A stretch of 64,000 nucleotides of DNA from Pseudobdellovibrionaceae bacterium (lineage in GTDB: Bacteria > Bdellovibrionota > Bdellovibrionia > Bdellovibrionales > Bdellovibrionaceae), in NCBI GenBank assembly GCA_030158485.1, contig JAOASS010000004.1:62001-126000 (forward strand), given 5' to 3'. The position numbers were made by a program, and so were the translations under genes. Shown here piece after piece: positions 18,251 to 26,782 of this stretch (position 1 is its first letter; each line of letters begins with the position of its first letter). Under the pieces are notes generated by a model. The model was not told where the DNA came from. It did no database searches and saw only the letters and a list, made by a program, of their open reading frames with translations.

Positions 18251-18766
18251 CTATCGTAGCTTTTTGAGAGGCGAAGAGTTAAACTTTTCGTACAATTCTT
18301 TGCCTGATGGATCTTTAAAAGCATAATTCTGCGAAAAATAGATTTCATTATCCTTAAATTCTAATATCCACTCAGTCAAACCTGGACCAATAATCCAAGG
18401 GTCAGTCCATACGCCTTCTGTGAAATGACTAAACGATAATTTATGACCAGTGCATGAAACTTGAATAGGGATACGAGCTCCGTTTCGATCAATGTAATGG
18501 TACCCAGTTCCATTGTAAATTACCTCTGGAGTCCAACAGTTGAGCCGTTCATTCGACCACATTGAAACTTGGCACTCTGAAATCCTAAATCCCTGAGATG
18601 TTTTTTCTAGGATAAGTTTGAGGGGACCATAATCTAGAGTAGAGTTATCATAATAAGTGTAATCAATTTTTGCAGCGCTGTAGGAACCATGATAACGCTC
18701 TACGAATTCGCAAGCATCTGAATAAATCGAAATAAGAAGAAATAAAAGCGTCAAAAATAATTTCAT
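18251..18766 (-). CDS. Secreted protein of unknown function
   Basis: 171 residues with a Sec signal peptide (MKLFLTLLFLLISIYSDA) and a mature domain rich in aromatic residues and beta-strand patterns (four Cys: DACEF, SECQV, LNCWT, VSCTG). No known domain. It lies in the island between the XRE unit and the acetyltransferase; about 270 bp without a supportable gene lies upstream (18767-19035). Confidence 0.6.
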   Translation of the reverse strand: MKLFLTLLFLLISIYSDACEFVERYHGSYSAAKIDYTYYDNSTLDYGPLKLILEKTSQGFRISECQVSMWSNERLNCWTPEVIYNGTGYHYIDRNGARIPIQVSCTGHKLSFSHFTEGVWTDPWIIGPGLTEWILEFKDNEIYFSQNYAFKDPSGKELYEKFNSSPLKKLR

Positions 18767-19035
18767 GAATTCGCCCCCCCCACAACATGGTCATAGTAAG
18801 TAGCAAAGTGTGTTCTGTCCACAATCCAAATTTTGCGGCGCGCCTTAGCTGTCAATAGAGCTCGCAAAACGCAATCGAATTCTAAGCGAAGCAGCTCCGC
18901 ACAGCCAGACCTCCCATGTCACAGATCGAAGTGCCAATCTATCGCTTGGTTTTGGGGAGAGTTTTGGAGTTATCGCCACAAATGTCTGGAAAGAAAAATT
19001 GAGAAGGTATGATCAGATAGCAACTTCGCAGTGAT
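18767..19035. other. Intergenic stretch without a supported gene
   Basis: About 270 bp inside the island. The only reading frame of note is a 28-codon frame at 18917 without a ribosome site. No hairpin with a T tract and no repeat of the tRNA end was seen. Confidence 0.4.
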
Positions 19036-19566
19036 TTAAAGCAGACCATGAAAGTCTTTCTTTCTGAGTGAATACGTCATTGCAACGATCTTTTTCCCTA
19101 GACGATCCGATTTCTCATCTTGCCGAACAAGGATGGCTCCAATTTTTTCCAATGCTTTTCGCGAACGGCGATTTTCACTGCCCACATCAAAAAGAACGGT
19201 ATCTACAAATTTAAAAGCGTGATTAAGCATAAGGTGCTTAAGCTCCCTATTGAATTTTCCACCCCAACAACTTCTTTTCAAAAAAGTAAAACCAACTGTG
19301 ATTTCCATTTTATCTTGGGAAAAGTCATAAAATCGTGAGCTCCCGACGACTTCGCTAGTGTTTATTTCCTCGATAACCAAGCAGCCTTTGCAAGCTATAC
19401 CTGAATCAAAGTATCGTTGAAAGATATCCCTCTGGTATCTCAGAGGATCGGGATGCTGCTCCCAAATTAATGGATCATTCGCAGCGGCGTAAAGGACTTC
19501 AAAGTCTTCACTCGTTAGAGGTCTTGTTCTTAACAATTTGCCGAATAAGCGAGGCTGCAACTCCAT
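19036..19566 (-). CDS. GNAT-family N-acetyltransferase (RimJ/RimL type)
   Basis: 176 residues. The N-terminal LRTRPLTSEDFEVLYAAAND and the later VVGSSRFYDFSQDKMEITVG then NHAFKFVDTVLFDVGSENRR and SRKALEKIGA follow the RimJ/RimL-like pattern, in which the acceptor is usually a protein N-terminus, an antibiotic or a small amine. The substrate is unknown. ATG at 19566. Confidence 0.8.
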   Translation of the reverse strand: MELQPRLFGKLLRTRPLTSEDFEVLYAAANDPLIWEQHPDPLRYQRDIFQRYFDSGIACKGCLVIEEINTSEVVGSSRFYDFSQDKMEITVGFTFLKRSCWGGKFNRELKHLMLNHAFKFVDTVLFDVGSENRRSRKALEKIGAILVRQDEKSDRLGKKIVAMTYSLRKKDFHGLL

Positions 19567-19659
19567 TCGAAAAAAATAGCAACTGGATGTTCGGGTGTCT
19601 ATAGGGAATCAATCGTGGCATGCTGCCGCGTCTGGCCTTATAATGAGTTTTGGTCGAGC

Positions 19660-20034
19660 CTAATTTCGGAGGCCAAAACCATATGGAACATTCAAAGGGC
19701 TAAGTCCTTTACCTTCTGAATTTTCAAATTTGAAACATGGGTTTAGCTGAGGGCAATTTTCTTTCCTTAATTTGTCCTGAAATTTCCCAAACGTAATTAA
19801 AAGAAATGGTTCTTTATACTTCCATGTGCCTCTAATTAAATTCTTAGGCTTCATAGTTCTATTGCCATCGGAATTAAAATAATCTGACGTAACGATCGCT
19901 TTTTCATTGGCCTGCAGTTCAAATGCAACAGTGTCATTTACGATCGGAGCTCCGGCGTAAACTCCTAATTGCACAGCGTTGACTGTGCTCGCCAGCGTAA
20001 AACTGATGAGTAGAAGAAAAAATATCTGCTTCAT
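19660..20034 (-). CDS. Small secreted protein, unknown
   Basis: 124 residues from ATG 20034, which directly begins a signal peptide (MKQIFFLLLISFTLASTVNA). An ATG 18 nt upstream is possible but puts an acidic stretch before the signal. The mature part is about 104 residues with a Cys pair (ENCPQLNPCFKF). No family recognised. Confidence 0.55.
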   Translation of the reverse strand: MKQIFFLLLISFTLASTVNAVQLGVYAGAPIVNDTVAFELQANEKAIVTSDYFNSDGNRTMKPKNLIRGTWKYKEPFLLITFGKFQDKLRKENCPQLNPCFKFENSEGKGLSPLNVPYGFGLRN

Positions 20035-20221
20035 GAAATGATTCTCAGGCATTATAATGTAGTGGTCATTAAGAAAATGCTTAATCTATTTGAAGGTCAT
20101 TTATTCGAGCTTGATCGGATCTGGTCCACCAATAAATTAAGTGCCAATATTTCAACGAAATTGTCAGTCTTGATCGAAACTAGGCTCGCAACGCTGTAAG
20201 ATCATGTTCTAACTTCTACAG

Positions 20222-20779
20222 CTAAATTGAATTTAAAAAGCTCTCTGCTTCCGCAGGTTTTTTGAATTGAATTATCTGAATATGTTTATAGTTAGGGTCG
20301 CTGATCAAATCGGTATATTGTTTTCTTCTTAAAGCATAGGTCTGCCACGCCCATAGAATAATTGATTCTTTACTTAGGAATGTCTTTTTGAAACTTTCTT
20401 TGTTTCCTGCCCAAAGTGATTCGCTTCTAAAAATGCGCAAAAGTGATCTTTTCAGCACTCGCCACATCACGATTGATTTTGGATAATCCAACCAGATTAT
20501 GGTTTTGGAATTACCCCAAGTAAGGTCTCTGACTTTATTGTAATTGCCATGAATAACCCAGCCAGGGGCATTAGACATTGCATTGCTAATTTTGATGCGA
20601 AACTCCTCTGGATCAGATTGAGTCCAGTTTTCTTTCCAGAATAAAGCATCAAGTTCTATGTCATCAATTTGAAGTTTTTGAGCAAGATTTTTTGCAAGCG
20701 TACTTTTGCCTGAACCACTCGTTCCGACAACCAGAATTTTTGAATGAGAATCAAACTTAAAATTAGATTCCGATTTCAT
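20222..20779 (-). CDS. P-loop NTPase, adenylate kinase-like (FlaR/topology-modulation type)
   Basis: 185 residues. Walker A is ILVVGTSGSGKSTLAKNLAQ (about 15-34), followed by IELDALFWKENWTQ and GWVIHGNYNKVRDLTW, the pattern seen in small adenylate-kinase-like proteins annotated as FlaR or DNA topology modulation proteins. IIWLDYPKS is the Walker B-like strand, and ALRRKQYTDL is in the C-terminal part. The phosphate acceptor is not known. It overlaps the gene fragment at 20763 by 17 bp. Confidence 0.8.
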   Translation of the reverse strand: MKSESNFKFDSHSKILVVGTSGSGKSTLAKNLAQKLQIDDIELDALFWKENWTQSDPEEFRIKISNAMSNAPGWVIHGNYNKVRDLTWGNSKTIIWLDYPKSIVMWRVLKRSLLRIFRSESLWAGNKESFKKTFLSKESIILWAWQTYALRRKQYTDLISDPNYKHIQIIQFKKPAEAESFLNSI

Positions 20780-20975
20780 GATAAAACTCTTTAAGCCGTT
20801 CGTATTCCCCAGGTATCTCTTCGTGCTTGATTTTTGAGACTAAATTTTCAGAATTAAATGTGATGAATTGCTTGCAGGAATACTCATGGGTTTTCCCATT
20901 TTTAGAAATAATATCTTTATAAACGACACTGAACTCGAACGAGTTTATTTCTTGAACGGAAGACTCATAGATCAC
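20763..20975 (-). pseudogene. Gene fragment resembling the C-terminal half of a SnoaL/NTF2-like protein
   Basis: About 70 residues from a GTG at 20975, with alternating beta-strand character (SFEFSVVYKDII, YSCKQFITFNSENLVSKI) ending EYERLKEFYHEIGI. The frame stays open for about 20 more codons upstream without a good start, then hits a stop just before the inverted repeat at 21028. NTF2-like proteins are about 120-140 residues, so this looks 5'-truncated. Family assignment is tentative. Confidence 0.4.
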
Positions 20976-21027
20976 CTTATCAAAAGTACTGTTTCTATAT
21001 ATGATCCCGTTACCCTCTTGCTCATTT

Positions 21028-21083
21028 ACTTAGTAAAGCATTCTTTCTCAACCATTTCAATAGTAAAGAATGCTTTACTAAGT
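21028..21083. repeat. Perfect 19-bp inverted repeat at the island edge
   Basis: Left arm 21028-21046, right arm 21065-21083, identical on opposite strands; 18-nt spacer, followed on the plus strand by TTTTT. The core AGTAAAG also recurs nearby in the spacer flank. It lies between the truncated NTF2-like fragment and the recombinase remnant. It could be a terminator, a recombination site or an element end. Confidence 0.75.
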
Positions 21084-21135
21084 TTTTCTAAAGGAAAGTA
21101 GACTTTACTCTGGCTTTTAATTAGGTAACTCAGAT

Positions 21136-21519
21136 TTAAAGTTTATTTTTCCACCGCTCAAAAATATTGAGAACAGTGCCGTGGTCCCATTTGGTACTAC
21201 CGATGCGGTTCTTGCAGCCCCTTGCCCCAAGTTCACGGGCCACGGCAATTTTAGAAAAACCTTGTCGCTCGATAAGCTCTGCGACCAACCGACAAATTCG
21301 AATTTCAGATTTATTTATAATTAAATGACCATCTTGAATTCTGAATCCATAGGGAGGATTTCGAACTCGGTAGTTATTGGGGTTCGTGATGCGACCCGCT
21401 TGGGTCTGAACTCGAACGCCCATCCGATGCAAAGTTGAAAGAATAGTGGCTTTTGAAACATTGTACTTCTGAGCAATTTGAGGAGCCGAAAGATCTTCGT
21501 CGAGAAATAAACAACGGTT
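21136..21519 (-). pseudogene. Serine-recombinase-type C-terminal domain remnant
   Basis: About 127 codons without the N-terminal resolvase catalytic domain. The upstream part reads like a helix-turn-helix (DEDLSAPQIAQKYNVSKATI). Then comes NPPYGFRIQDGHLIINKSEI, with KIAVARELGARGCKNRIG and WDHGTVLNIFERW, matching the Recombinase (PF07508-like) domain that follows resolvase domains. The only canonical start in frame is a TTG at 21432, inside the HTH region. The open frame reaches back to the stop of the catalase-like gene at 21520-21522, which is in the same phase. It could also be a free-standing DNA-binding protein. Confidence 0.6.
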
Positions 21520-22512
21520 CTACTTCTTTATCTGATGTCGAAAGAAAATTTCGTTATCACCAAATTCTGAAGCAACAAATTCAGAAGTTGTTACAACATC
21601 CGCAATGTGAACTGATTCTTTCACCAAGATTGGAATCTGATCCATTTTGTAGTCGGTGACATAGTTGTAGCCTTTTTTACCATCTGAAACAGCATGAATA
21701 CGGTAGATCACAGTGCCCGTTGAAATTTTTAAAAAATCTTGTCGCACGTCATGTTCTTTTGAAGAAAAATTTAAAACTTCTCGCCCCGGTATAAAGAAAA
21801 TTTGTCGAGGTGCCATTTTACTCGCAACAACTGATCCTTGGGCATCAATCGCTGCCATATCCTGGACCAAAAGCTCCTCTGGATATTTTGAGACTCGACT
21901 GAAAATCGTGTGCACAACTTTTTGGCCAAAATCATTTCCTACAGGAACAATATTCGACATGGGGAACTTAAAGAAATTGTAATCTTTCGCTTGCCCCGAT
22001 AAAGATACCAGCGCTGAAATATTCGCACTTCGAGTTCCATCACGTAACACTTTTAATGCGAGTCCTGGTGCGACTGCTCTATCTGAAGTAGGTTTATAAG
22101 TTAATGACAATCGGAGCAAACCACATTCGGCTCCCGCAAAAATTCCTGTGTATTGATGATTTGTTGGAACTATTCGAATTTTTGCAACAGCCGCTTTTGC
22201 ATGTAAATATTTTTTCCAACCTGCCGGCGCAAAGTCTGAATAGTTTTGACTTTTTGTAGCAAGAGACTGTCTTGCCAGTCCCACGATCTGACGAATACCA
22301 AATTCATGATACTCGGGCAGATGCTGATGCTGTGTGTTTTGAATTTTCGTCCATAAAATTGATTGCTTTTCGCAAGCACTAAATGCTTCATAATTTGGGG
22401 AAACGTCCCTTGGAATAAAGACTCGAGACTTAACTTCATTCTGCAAGACGCTAGCAAAACTAGTCGTCATATAAAAGAACATTCCTAAATGAGTCAGAAC
22501 TTGCGTGAACAT
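21520..22512 (-). CDS. Secreted catalase-like heme protein (putative)
   Basis: 330 residues from ATG 22512, chosen for AAGAGGA 6 nt upstream; it starts straight into a signal peptide (MFTQVLTHLGMFFYMTTSFA). The region YTGIFAGAECGLLRLSLTYK and APGLALKVLRDGTRSANISA, then the GQ...FFKFPMSN pattern and the FFRHQIKK end, resembles the small SrpA/AOS-like catalase fold. The usual catalase heme Tyr motif is not obvious to me, so the call is tentative. Its start lies 11 nt before the peroxidase stop, so the two are translated from one mRNA. Confidence 0.5.
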   Translation of the reverse strand: MFTQVLTHLGMFFYMTTSFASVLQNEVKSRVFIPRDVSPNYEAFSACEKQSILWTKIQNTQHQHLPEYHEFGIRQIVGLARQSLATKSQNYSDFAPAGWKKYLHAKAAVAKIRIVPTNHQYTGIFAGAECGLLRLSLTYKPTSDRAVAPGLALKVLRDGTRSANISALVSLSGQAKDYNFFKFPMSNIVPVGNDFGQKVVHTIFSRVSKYPEELLVQDMAAIDAQGSVVASKMAPRQIFFIPGREVLNFSSKEHDVRQDFLKISTGTVIYRIHAVSDGKKGYNYVTDYKMDQIPILVKESVHIADVVTTSEFVASEFGDNEIFFRHQIKK

Positions 22513-22522
22513 AAACGTCCTC

Positions 22523-25312
22523 TTATTCATTCCAAGGGTTAAATGCTGTTTCAAGTCCTTCAACTTTAGAAGCTAACTGTGGCATGTGACGAACAATCAC
22601 TTGAGCCATCGTTCCTTCATTATCAATCCAATCAAGACCCGTACTTGTGTAATATTCTGGTCTATAATCAGTCGTAAAAAAGCGATCTGCCATCAGTCTA
22701 CGAGAGGCCATCAAAATAAAGATTTGAAATTGAGTTTCTCCAAATCCAAAGTTAGTCGGTCTGACTTCTTCCGCCAAAGTTCCAACAAGAAGATCCACCA
22801 TTTCTACGTTATCGTTACCCGCAGAGTCTTTTCCGTATACTTTGTAGAACTTGTCTAATACCGCTTGTCTTTGAGCTGTCATCGGTTCGTTTGCCGGGAA
22901 AAAGTCACGGTATGTTTTAATCGGTCTTAAATTAATAGCTCTTCGAAATTGATTATAACGAGGCACTCCTCTTTCACGGTCACGAACTATGTCCACCATT
23001 CCTAAATCCATTGGACGCTGGCCTGGAATGTTTAACTCCTGCATGAATTTGGGGAAGTTGTTAAGAACAATTTGCCCAGGGTTTTGCCTACCAAAAGAGT
23101 AAAACAAATCTTTTGGATCGTTATTTGCCATCATGTCATAACTTTTTTCATTCCGAGTCTGATCAAATGTGACAGAATTTACATTGTGTTTGTCAGACAA
23201 AGTTCTGAGATCAAGTTTTTCAGGCAATAAGGAGTGCAAGCGATAAACAGATGTGAACTCTTCAGTGATACTAAATGGAACACCGTGATTTTTCATCTGA
23301 TCACCAACAACTCCACCTAGTAAATATCCTGATTGTAAAGCTGTGAACCAATCTGTCTGGTTAAACCCTGGAATTTTTTTAAGATACTTTGACCAAGTTT
23401 GAGGATTTACTAATCCATACCAATTTGTATACATTCCAATTTTAAGCGTTTTATTCGGCAAAATGGCCGGAGTCCACTCGACAGTGTGGATTTTCGCCAT
23501 GACAGCCGCATTAATTAATCTAGCGGTTTGGAAGATTTTCTCGTCCAACTGCTTTCGGTCCATGCGCTTCACTACTTTTTCATTTTTCCAAATATAACTT
23601 GAAGTTTTTTGATCAAATGTAACATGCTTTTTCATGAGCTTTTCTGCAATAGCGTTGTGCTCTTTAACAAACAAGCTATGAAGCATGCTCAAGCCAACCC
23701 ACCAGTTGTCTCTGAAGCCCGTCATTTCATAACCTTGATTTTGCTTATTGTAACTTGTAGTTAACTCACCTTTTGGTAAAAGCTCACGACCATTCACAAC
23801 TTCCATTCGCATTTTACCACCGGAAAATGCTCTTAACGTATTTTGCTCTTCTTGGCTGCTACCATAAATTTGAGATCCATCCCACCAGTGTGTCACAGTA
23901 TTAGCAGAGATTTTTCCGTAACCTCTTTTGTAATCATTTTGCGTGTTGGAAATCCCTTGAGTTCTTTCAACGTAATGGGTTTTTCCATCTGCTCCATCAA
24001 TGACGTAGGGATTGTTAACCATATTTTTACCATGCGACATCCAGTCATGATTCATAAATTGAATCCAAACAGCTGCCAGCATATTTAAAAATGGAACTGG
24101 CTTAAACTCATCGCGAGTAAAAAACTCTTTCGAAACAAGTGAGGGATTTGGAATCATTAATTTCGCTGCTGCATTTTGATCAATAAATTTTTGACTCACA
24201 TTGCGTCCGAATGCGACACCGGCGGCACCGACATTGGCATTACTTAAATCAGTACATGTTCCATCTGCACTTCTAAATGACTTATCAACATTATCACAAT
24301 TGATTGATTTGTATCCCAAGTAACCGACATGGGGATCATGAAGATTTTTTTCAAATAACTCTTCTCGAATTCCTTTGAGCATAAGAATTCCGCCAATTGT
24401 TCCTTTTTCAGACCAAGTCGTCCAAGGAGTTTCTTCATTTGATGAGCTCGGACCACGCCAAGAACGAGGATGCACTAAATATCCTTGGTGTCTTTCATAA
24501 TAAAAACCAACGTCGTTTGCGTCTTCAGTGTTAATTAAAAGAAGTTCTTCTGTCGTGAATTTTTCGAGACCAAAACTTTTCCAATTCACGATATCGACAA
24601 AAACACCAATGCGGCCCTGAATTTTATCAGTCCCTTTTAAGTTATTTCCTTGTGGTGTAAAAACAAATAAACCAGGAGCTTTTTCAGCAATACTAAACTC
24701 TCCGAAAATATCATTTCGTGAAAATTTTGCGACAAAATCAGTAAACAATTCTGTATTCACACCTTTTTTAAGATAATCTCCGCCTGTATTATCTATTGTT
24801 CCAAAATATTTGCCAGGCACATAAGGTTCCCAAGTAGAATTAACAACACCTTTAAATTTAATTTTTTCTGGCACTTGCGACTTTTGATCGTTTCGAATCA
24901 ATTCCGCGCCGTTCATTTCATTGGAAGCTTTCAGCATGAGCGTGCTTGATTTAACACTTGTATTAATATCGATCTCGCCTGCGGCAGTAACCAAAAGAGG
25001 GCTCAGTGTGTATTCTAGATCCGCTATTTTATCGACTCGGTAGACATACATTCTTGGAACCCATTTTGTGAGCGCCATTTTTTTACCGCCCAAGTGAGTC
25101 ACGGGTACTCTGTCATATTCAGAAAGAATCGCGTAGTACCGATCTTTATTTGCTGGATCCTTTTTTATTAAGAAGGCCATGACATCATTGCCCTTGAGCA
25201 ACTGACTTTGTCCCTTAAAAGCTCCTTCAGGTAAAGCCGACGCAAATCCGATCGACGACGCCAAAATTGAAGATAAAAGTAAATACTTTAAACCAGGCAA
25301 ATTGTATTTCAT
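22523..25312 (-). CDS. Secreted animal-type heme peroxidase
   Basis: 929 residues with a Sec signal peptide (LLLSSILASSIGFASA). About 350 residues of an N-terminal beta-rich domain without a name precede the peroxidase domain. The distal histidine is in IQFMNHDWMSHGK (about H421), followed by WWDGSQIYGSSQEEQNTLRA and LSMLHSLFVKEHNAIAEKL. The proximal histidine is in SVYRLHSLLPEKL (about H693). These are the hallmarks of the myeloperoxidase-cyclooxygenase superfamily (PF03098). Start ATG 25312 has GAGGAG upstream. Exported oxidant or oxylipin chemistry is possible; the substrate is unknown. Confidence 0.9.
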   Translation of the reverse strand: MKYNLPGLKYLLLSSILASSIGFASALPEGAFKGQSQLLKGNDVMAFLIKKDPANKDRYYAILSEYDRVPVTHLGGKKMALTKWVPRMYVYRVDKIADLEYTLSPLLVTAAGEIDINTSVKSSTLMLKASNEMNGAELIRNDQKSQVPEKIKFKGVVNSTWEPYVPGKYFGTIDNTGGDYLKKGVNTELFTDFVAKFSRNDIFGEFSIAEKAPGLFVFTPQGNNLKGTDKIQGRIGVFVDIVNWKSFGLEKFTTEELLLINTEDANDVGFYYERHQGYLVHPRSWRGPSSSNEETPWTTWSEKGTIGGILMLKGIREELFEKNLHDPHVGYLGYKSINCDNVDKSFRSADGTCTDLSNANVGAAGVAFGRNVSQKFIDQNAAAKLMIPNPSLVSKEFFTRDEFKPVPFLNMLAAVWIQFMNHDWMSHGKNMVNNPYVIDGADGKTHYVERTQGISNTQNDYKRGYGKISANTVTHWWDGSQIYGSSQEEQNTLRAFSGGKMRMEVVNGRELLPKGELTTSYNKQNQGYEMTGFRDNWWVGLSMLHSLFVKEHNAIAEKLMKKHVTFDQKTSSYIWKNEKVVKRMDRKQLDEKIFQTARLINAAVMAKIHTVEWTPAILPNKTLKIGMYTNWYGLVNPQTWSKYLKKIPGFNQTDWFTALQSGYLLGGVVGDQMKNHGVPFSITEEFTSVYRLHSLLPEKLDLRTLSDKHNVNSVTFDQTRNEKSYDMMANNDPKDLFYSFGRQNPGQIVLNNFPKFMQELNIPGQRPMDLGMVDIVRDRERGVPRYNQFRRAINLRPIKTYRDFFPANEPMTAQRQAVLDKFYKVYGKDSAGNDNVEMVDLLVGTLAEEVRPTNFGFGETQFQIFILMASRRLMADRFFTTDYRPEYYTSTGLDWIDNEGTMAQVIVRHMPQLASKVEGLETAFNPWNE

Positions 25313-25472
25313 AGGAACTCCTCATATCATTTTTAAGATCAGATCCTGTTAATGCGATATCTATTCCAAAACGAGAGCTCCTTAAATTCGAATAGGCCTT
25401 TTAAAAGTGTTTAATTTATAAACAGGAAACTTTTATGGCGTACTGAATAGAAGTTGGCCATAGCTTTATGAA

Positions 25473-26264
25473 ATGCACTTTGCTACGCTCAAGATGATGG
25501 ATTTAACTTGGCTTGGTACAGCAGGATTTATTGTGAAGACAAAAGAAGGGGAAATTTCTTTTGATCCTTTTCTTTCTCGTGGCCCCGGACAGCAGTCACC
25601 TTTTACAGTGAAAACTTTTGAAAATACTCAAGCTTTGTTTGTAGGCCACGGGCATTTTGATCATACTTATGATATCCCAGACATTGTAAAAGAATCAGAT
25701 TTAAAAGTTTATGCACCTGGTTTAACGGGTCAAATTCTAAAACTCAGAGGTGTACCCGCTTCACGGCTTCTTGAAGCTAATAATAAAGAAGTACTTTTCA
25801 GTCCTTTGAAAGTAAGAGCTTTTCGTAGCTCACATGTAAAGTTTGATATTCCGCTGATATTTTCAACTTTAAAAAGGTGTACTTTCAAAGACTGCCTCCA
25901 TGTTGGGTACTTGGGACTGGCTTACCCCAAGGGTCTGGTTCAAACTTACTTATTTGAAGTTGGTGGAAAAAAAGTTTTATTTATCAGTTCAGGTGGATGC
26001 ACAGATGCAGAGCTTGTTGAATACCGAAAATTAGAAGTGGATTATTTATTAGCTCCGCTGCAGGGACACAGTTCAATTCAAGAATTGATAGCGAAACAAA
26101 CTGTTATGATTCAGCCTCAAGTTGTGATTCCCCATCATCATGACGATTTCTATGCTCCGTTAAGTCAAAATATTTCAGTTGATGTTTTCAGAGATCATTT
26201 AAAGTTTTTGGGATTCAAAGGACTTGTTTTAGAAATTCCTCTTTTTAAAAGCTCACAAATTTAA
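25473..26264 (+). CDS. MBL-fold metallo-hydrolase (UlaG/RNase Z-like superfamily)
   Basis: 263 residues. TWLGTAGFIVKTKEGEISFDPF starts the beta-lactamase fold, and HGHFDHTYDIPD is the metal-binding HxHxDH motif (about 63-70). Later ligands are likely in AFRSSHVKF and VIPHHHDDFY. The ascorbate-lactonase-like (UlaG) subgroup is likely; the substrate is unknown. ATG at 25473; a second ATG 24 nt later is also possible because neither has a strong ribosome site. Confidence 0.8.
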   Translation: MHFATLKMMDLTWLGTAGFIVKTKEGEISFDPFLSRGPGQQSPFTVKTFENTQALFVGHGHFDHTYDIPDIVKESDLKVYAPGLTGQILKLRGVPASRLLEANNKEVLFSPLKVRAFRSSHVKFDIPLIFSTLKRCTFKDCLHVGYLGLAYPKGLVQTYLFEVGGKKVLFISSGGCTDAELVEYRKLEVDYLLAPLQGHSSIQELIAKQTVMIQPQVVIPHHHDDFYAPLSQNISVDVFRDHLKFLGFKGLVLEIPLFKSSQI

Positions 26265-26319
26265 GTCTTCTCCAAAACACATGATTGCAAAATAATACTG
26301 AAGCTGACAAAGTTATTAT

Positions 26320-26772
26320 ATGCAAAATCTTCAGCACTTACTGGATCAATATGGCGAATCTCATCAAAATTCTTTGAATCAAAAAATTCACAAAATTTGT
26401 GTTCCATTAATTGAATGGAGCCTACTTGGCCTCTTGTGGGTCATTCCTCAACCAGAATTTTTTGGAAATTTACATTGGACACATGTGTTTGTCGCTTTTG
26501 CTTTTATTTATTACGCACAATTCAGAAATTTAAAATTAATCTTAGCTAGTTTGTTGCTCATGCTACCTTTTTGGATTTATATCAGCTTGAAACCAGCACA
26601 AATTTTTGAAACTTCTTTAGTTATTTTTGTAATTGCATGGTTCGGACAATTCTATGGACATAAAGTGGAAGGAAAAAAACCGTCTTTCTTCCAAGATATT
26701 TTTTTCCTTTTGATTGGCCCTATTTGGATCAGTGAAGCTTTACTTAAAAAGTGGGGACGAAGTTTAACTTAA
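26320..26772 (+). CDS. Mpo1-like (DUF962) membrane protein
   Basis: 150 residues with four membrane helices. The conserved pattern is YGESHQNSLNQKIHKICVPLIEWSLLG near the N-terminus (HxxxxN...H...P), then WFGQFYGHKVEGKKPSFFQD (W..Q..GH..EG..P) and IGPIWISEALL. In yeast, Mpo1 is a membrane iron-dependent dioxygenase in alpha-oxidation of 2-hydroxy fatty acids from sphingoid bases; the bacterial role is not established. Confidence 0.8.
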   Translation: MQNLQHLLDQYGESHQNSLNQKIHKICVPLIEWSLLGLLWVIPQPEFFGNLHWTHVFVAFAFIYYAQFRNLKLILASLLLMLPFWIYISLKPAQIFETSLVIFVIAWFGQFYGHKVEGKKPSFFQDIFFLLIGPIWISEALLKKWGRSLT

Positions 26773-26782
26773 AAAAAGATTT

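Noticed and set aside
18917-19003. 28-codon frame in the gap between the secreted protein and GNAT genes
   Set aside because: Very short, without ribosome site or conserved neighbour; probably chance.
17093-21600. Search for a direct repeat of the tRNA-Pro 3' end (attachment site)
   Set aside because: No copy of the T-arm/acceptor end was found by eye within the island or at its right edge, so no att sites are claimed.
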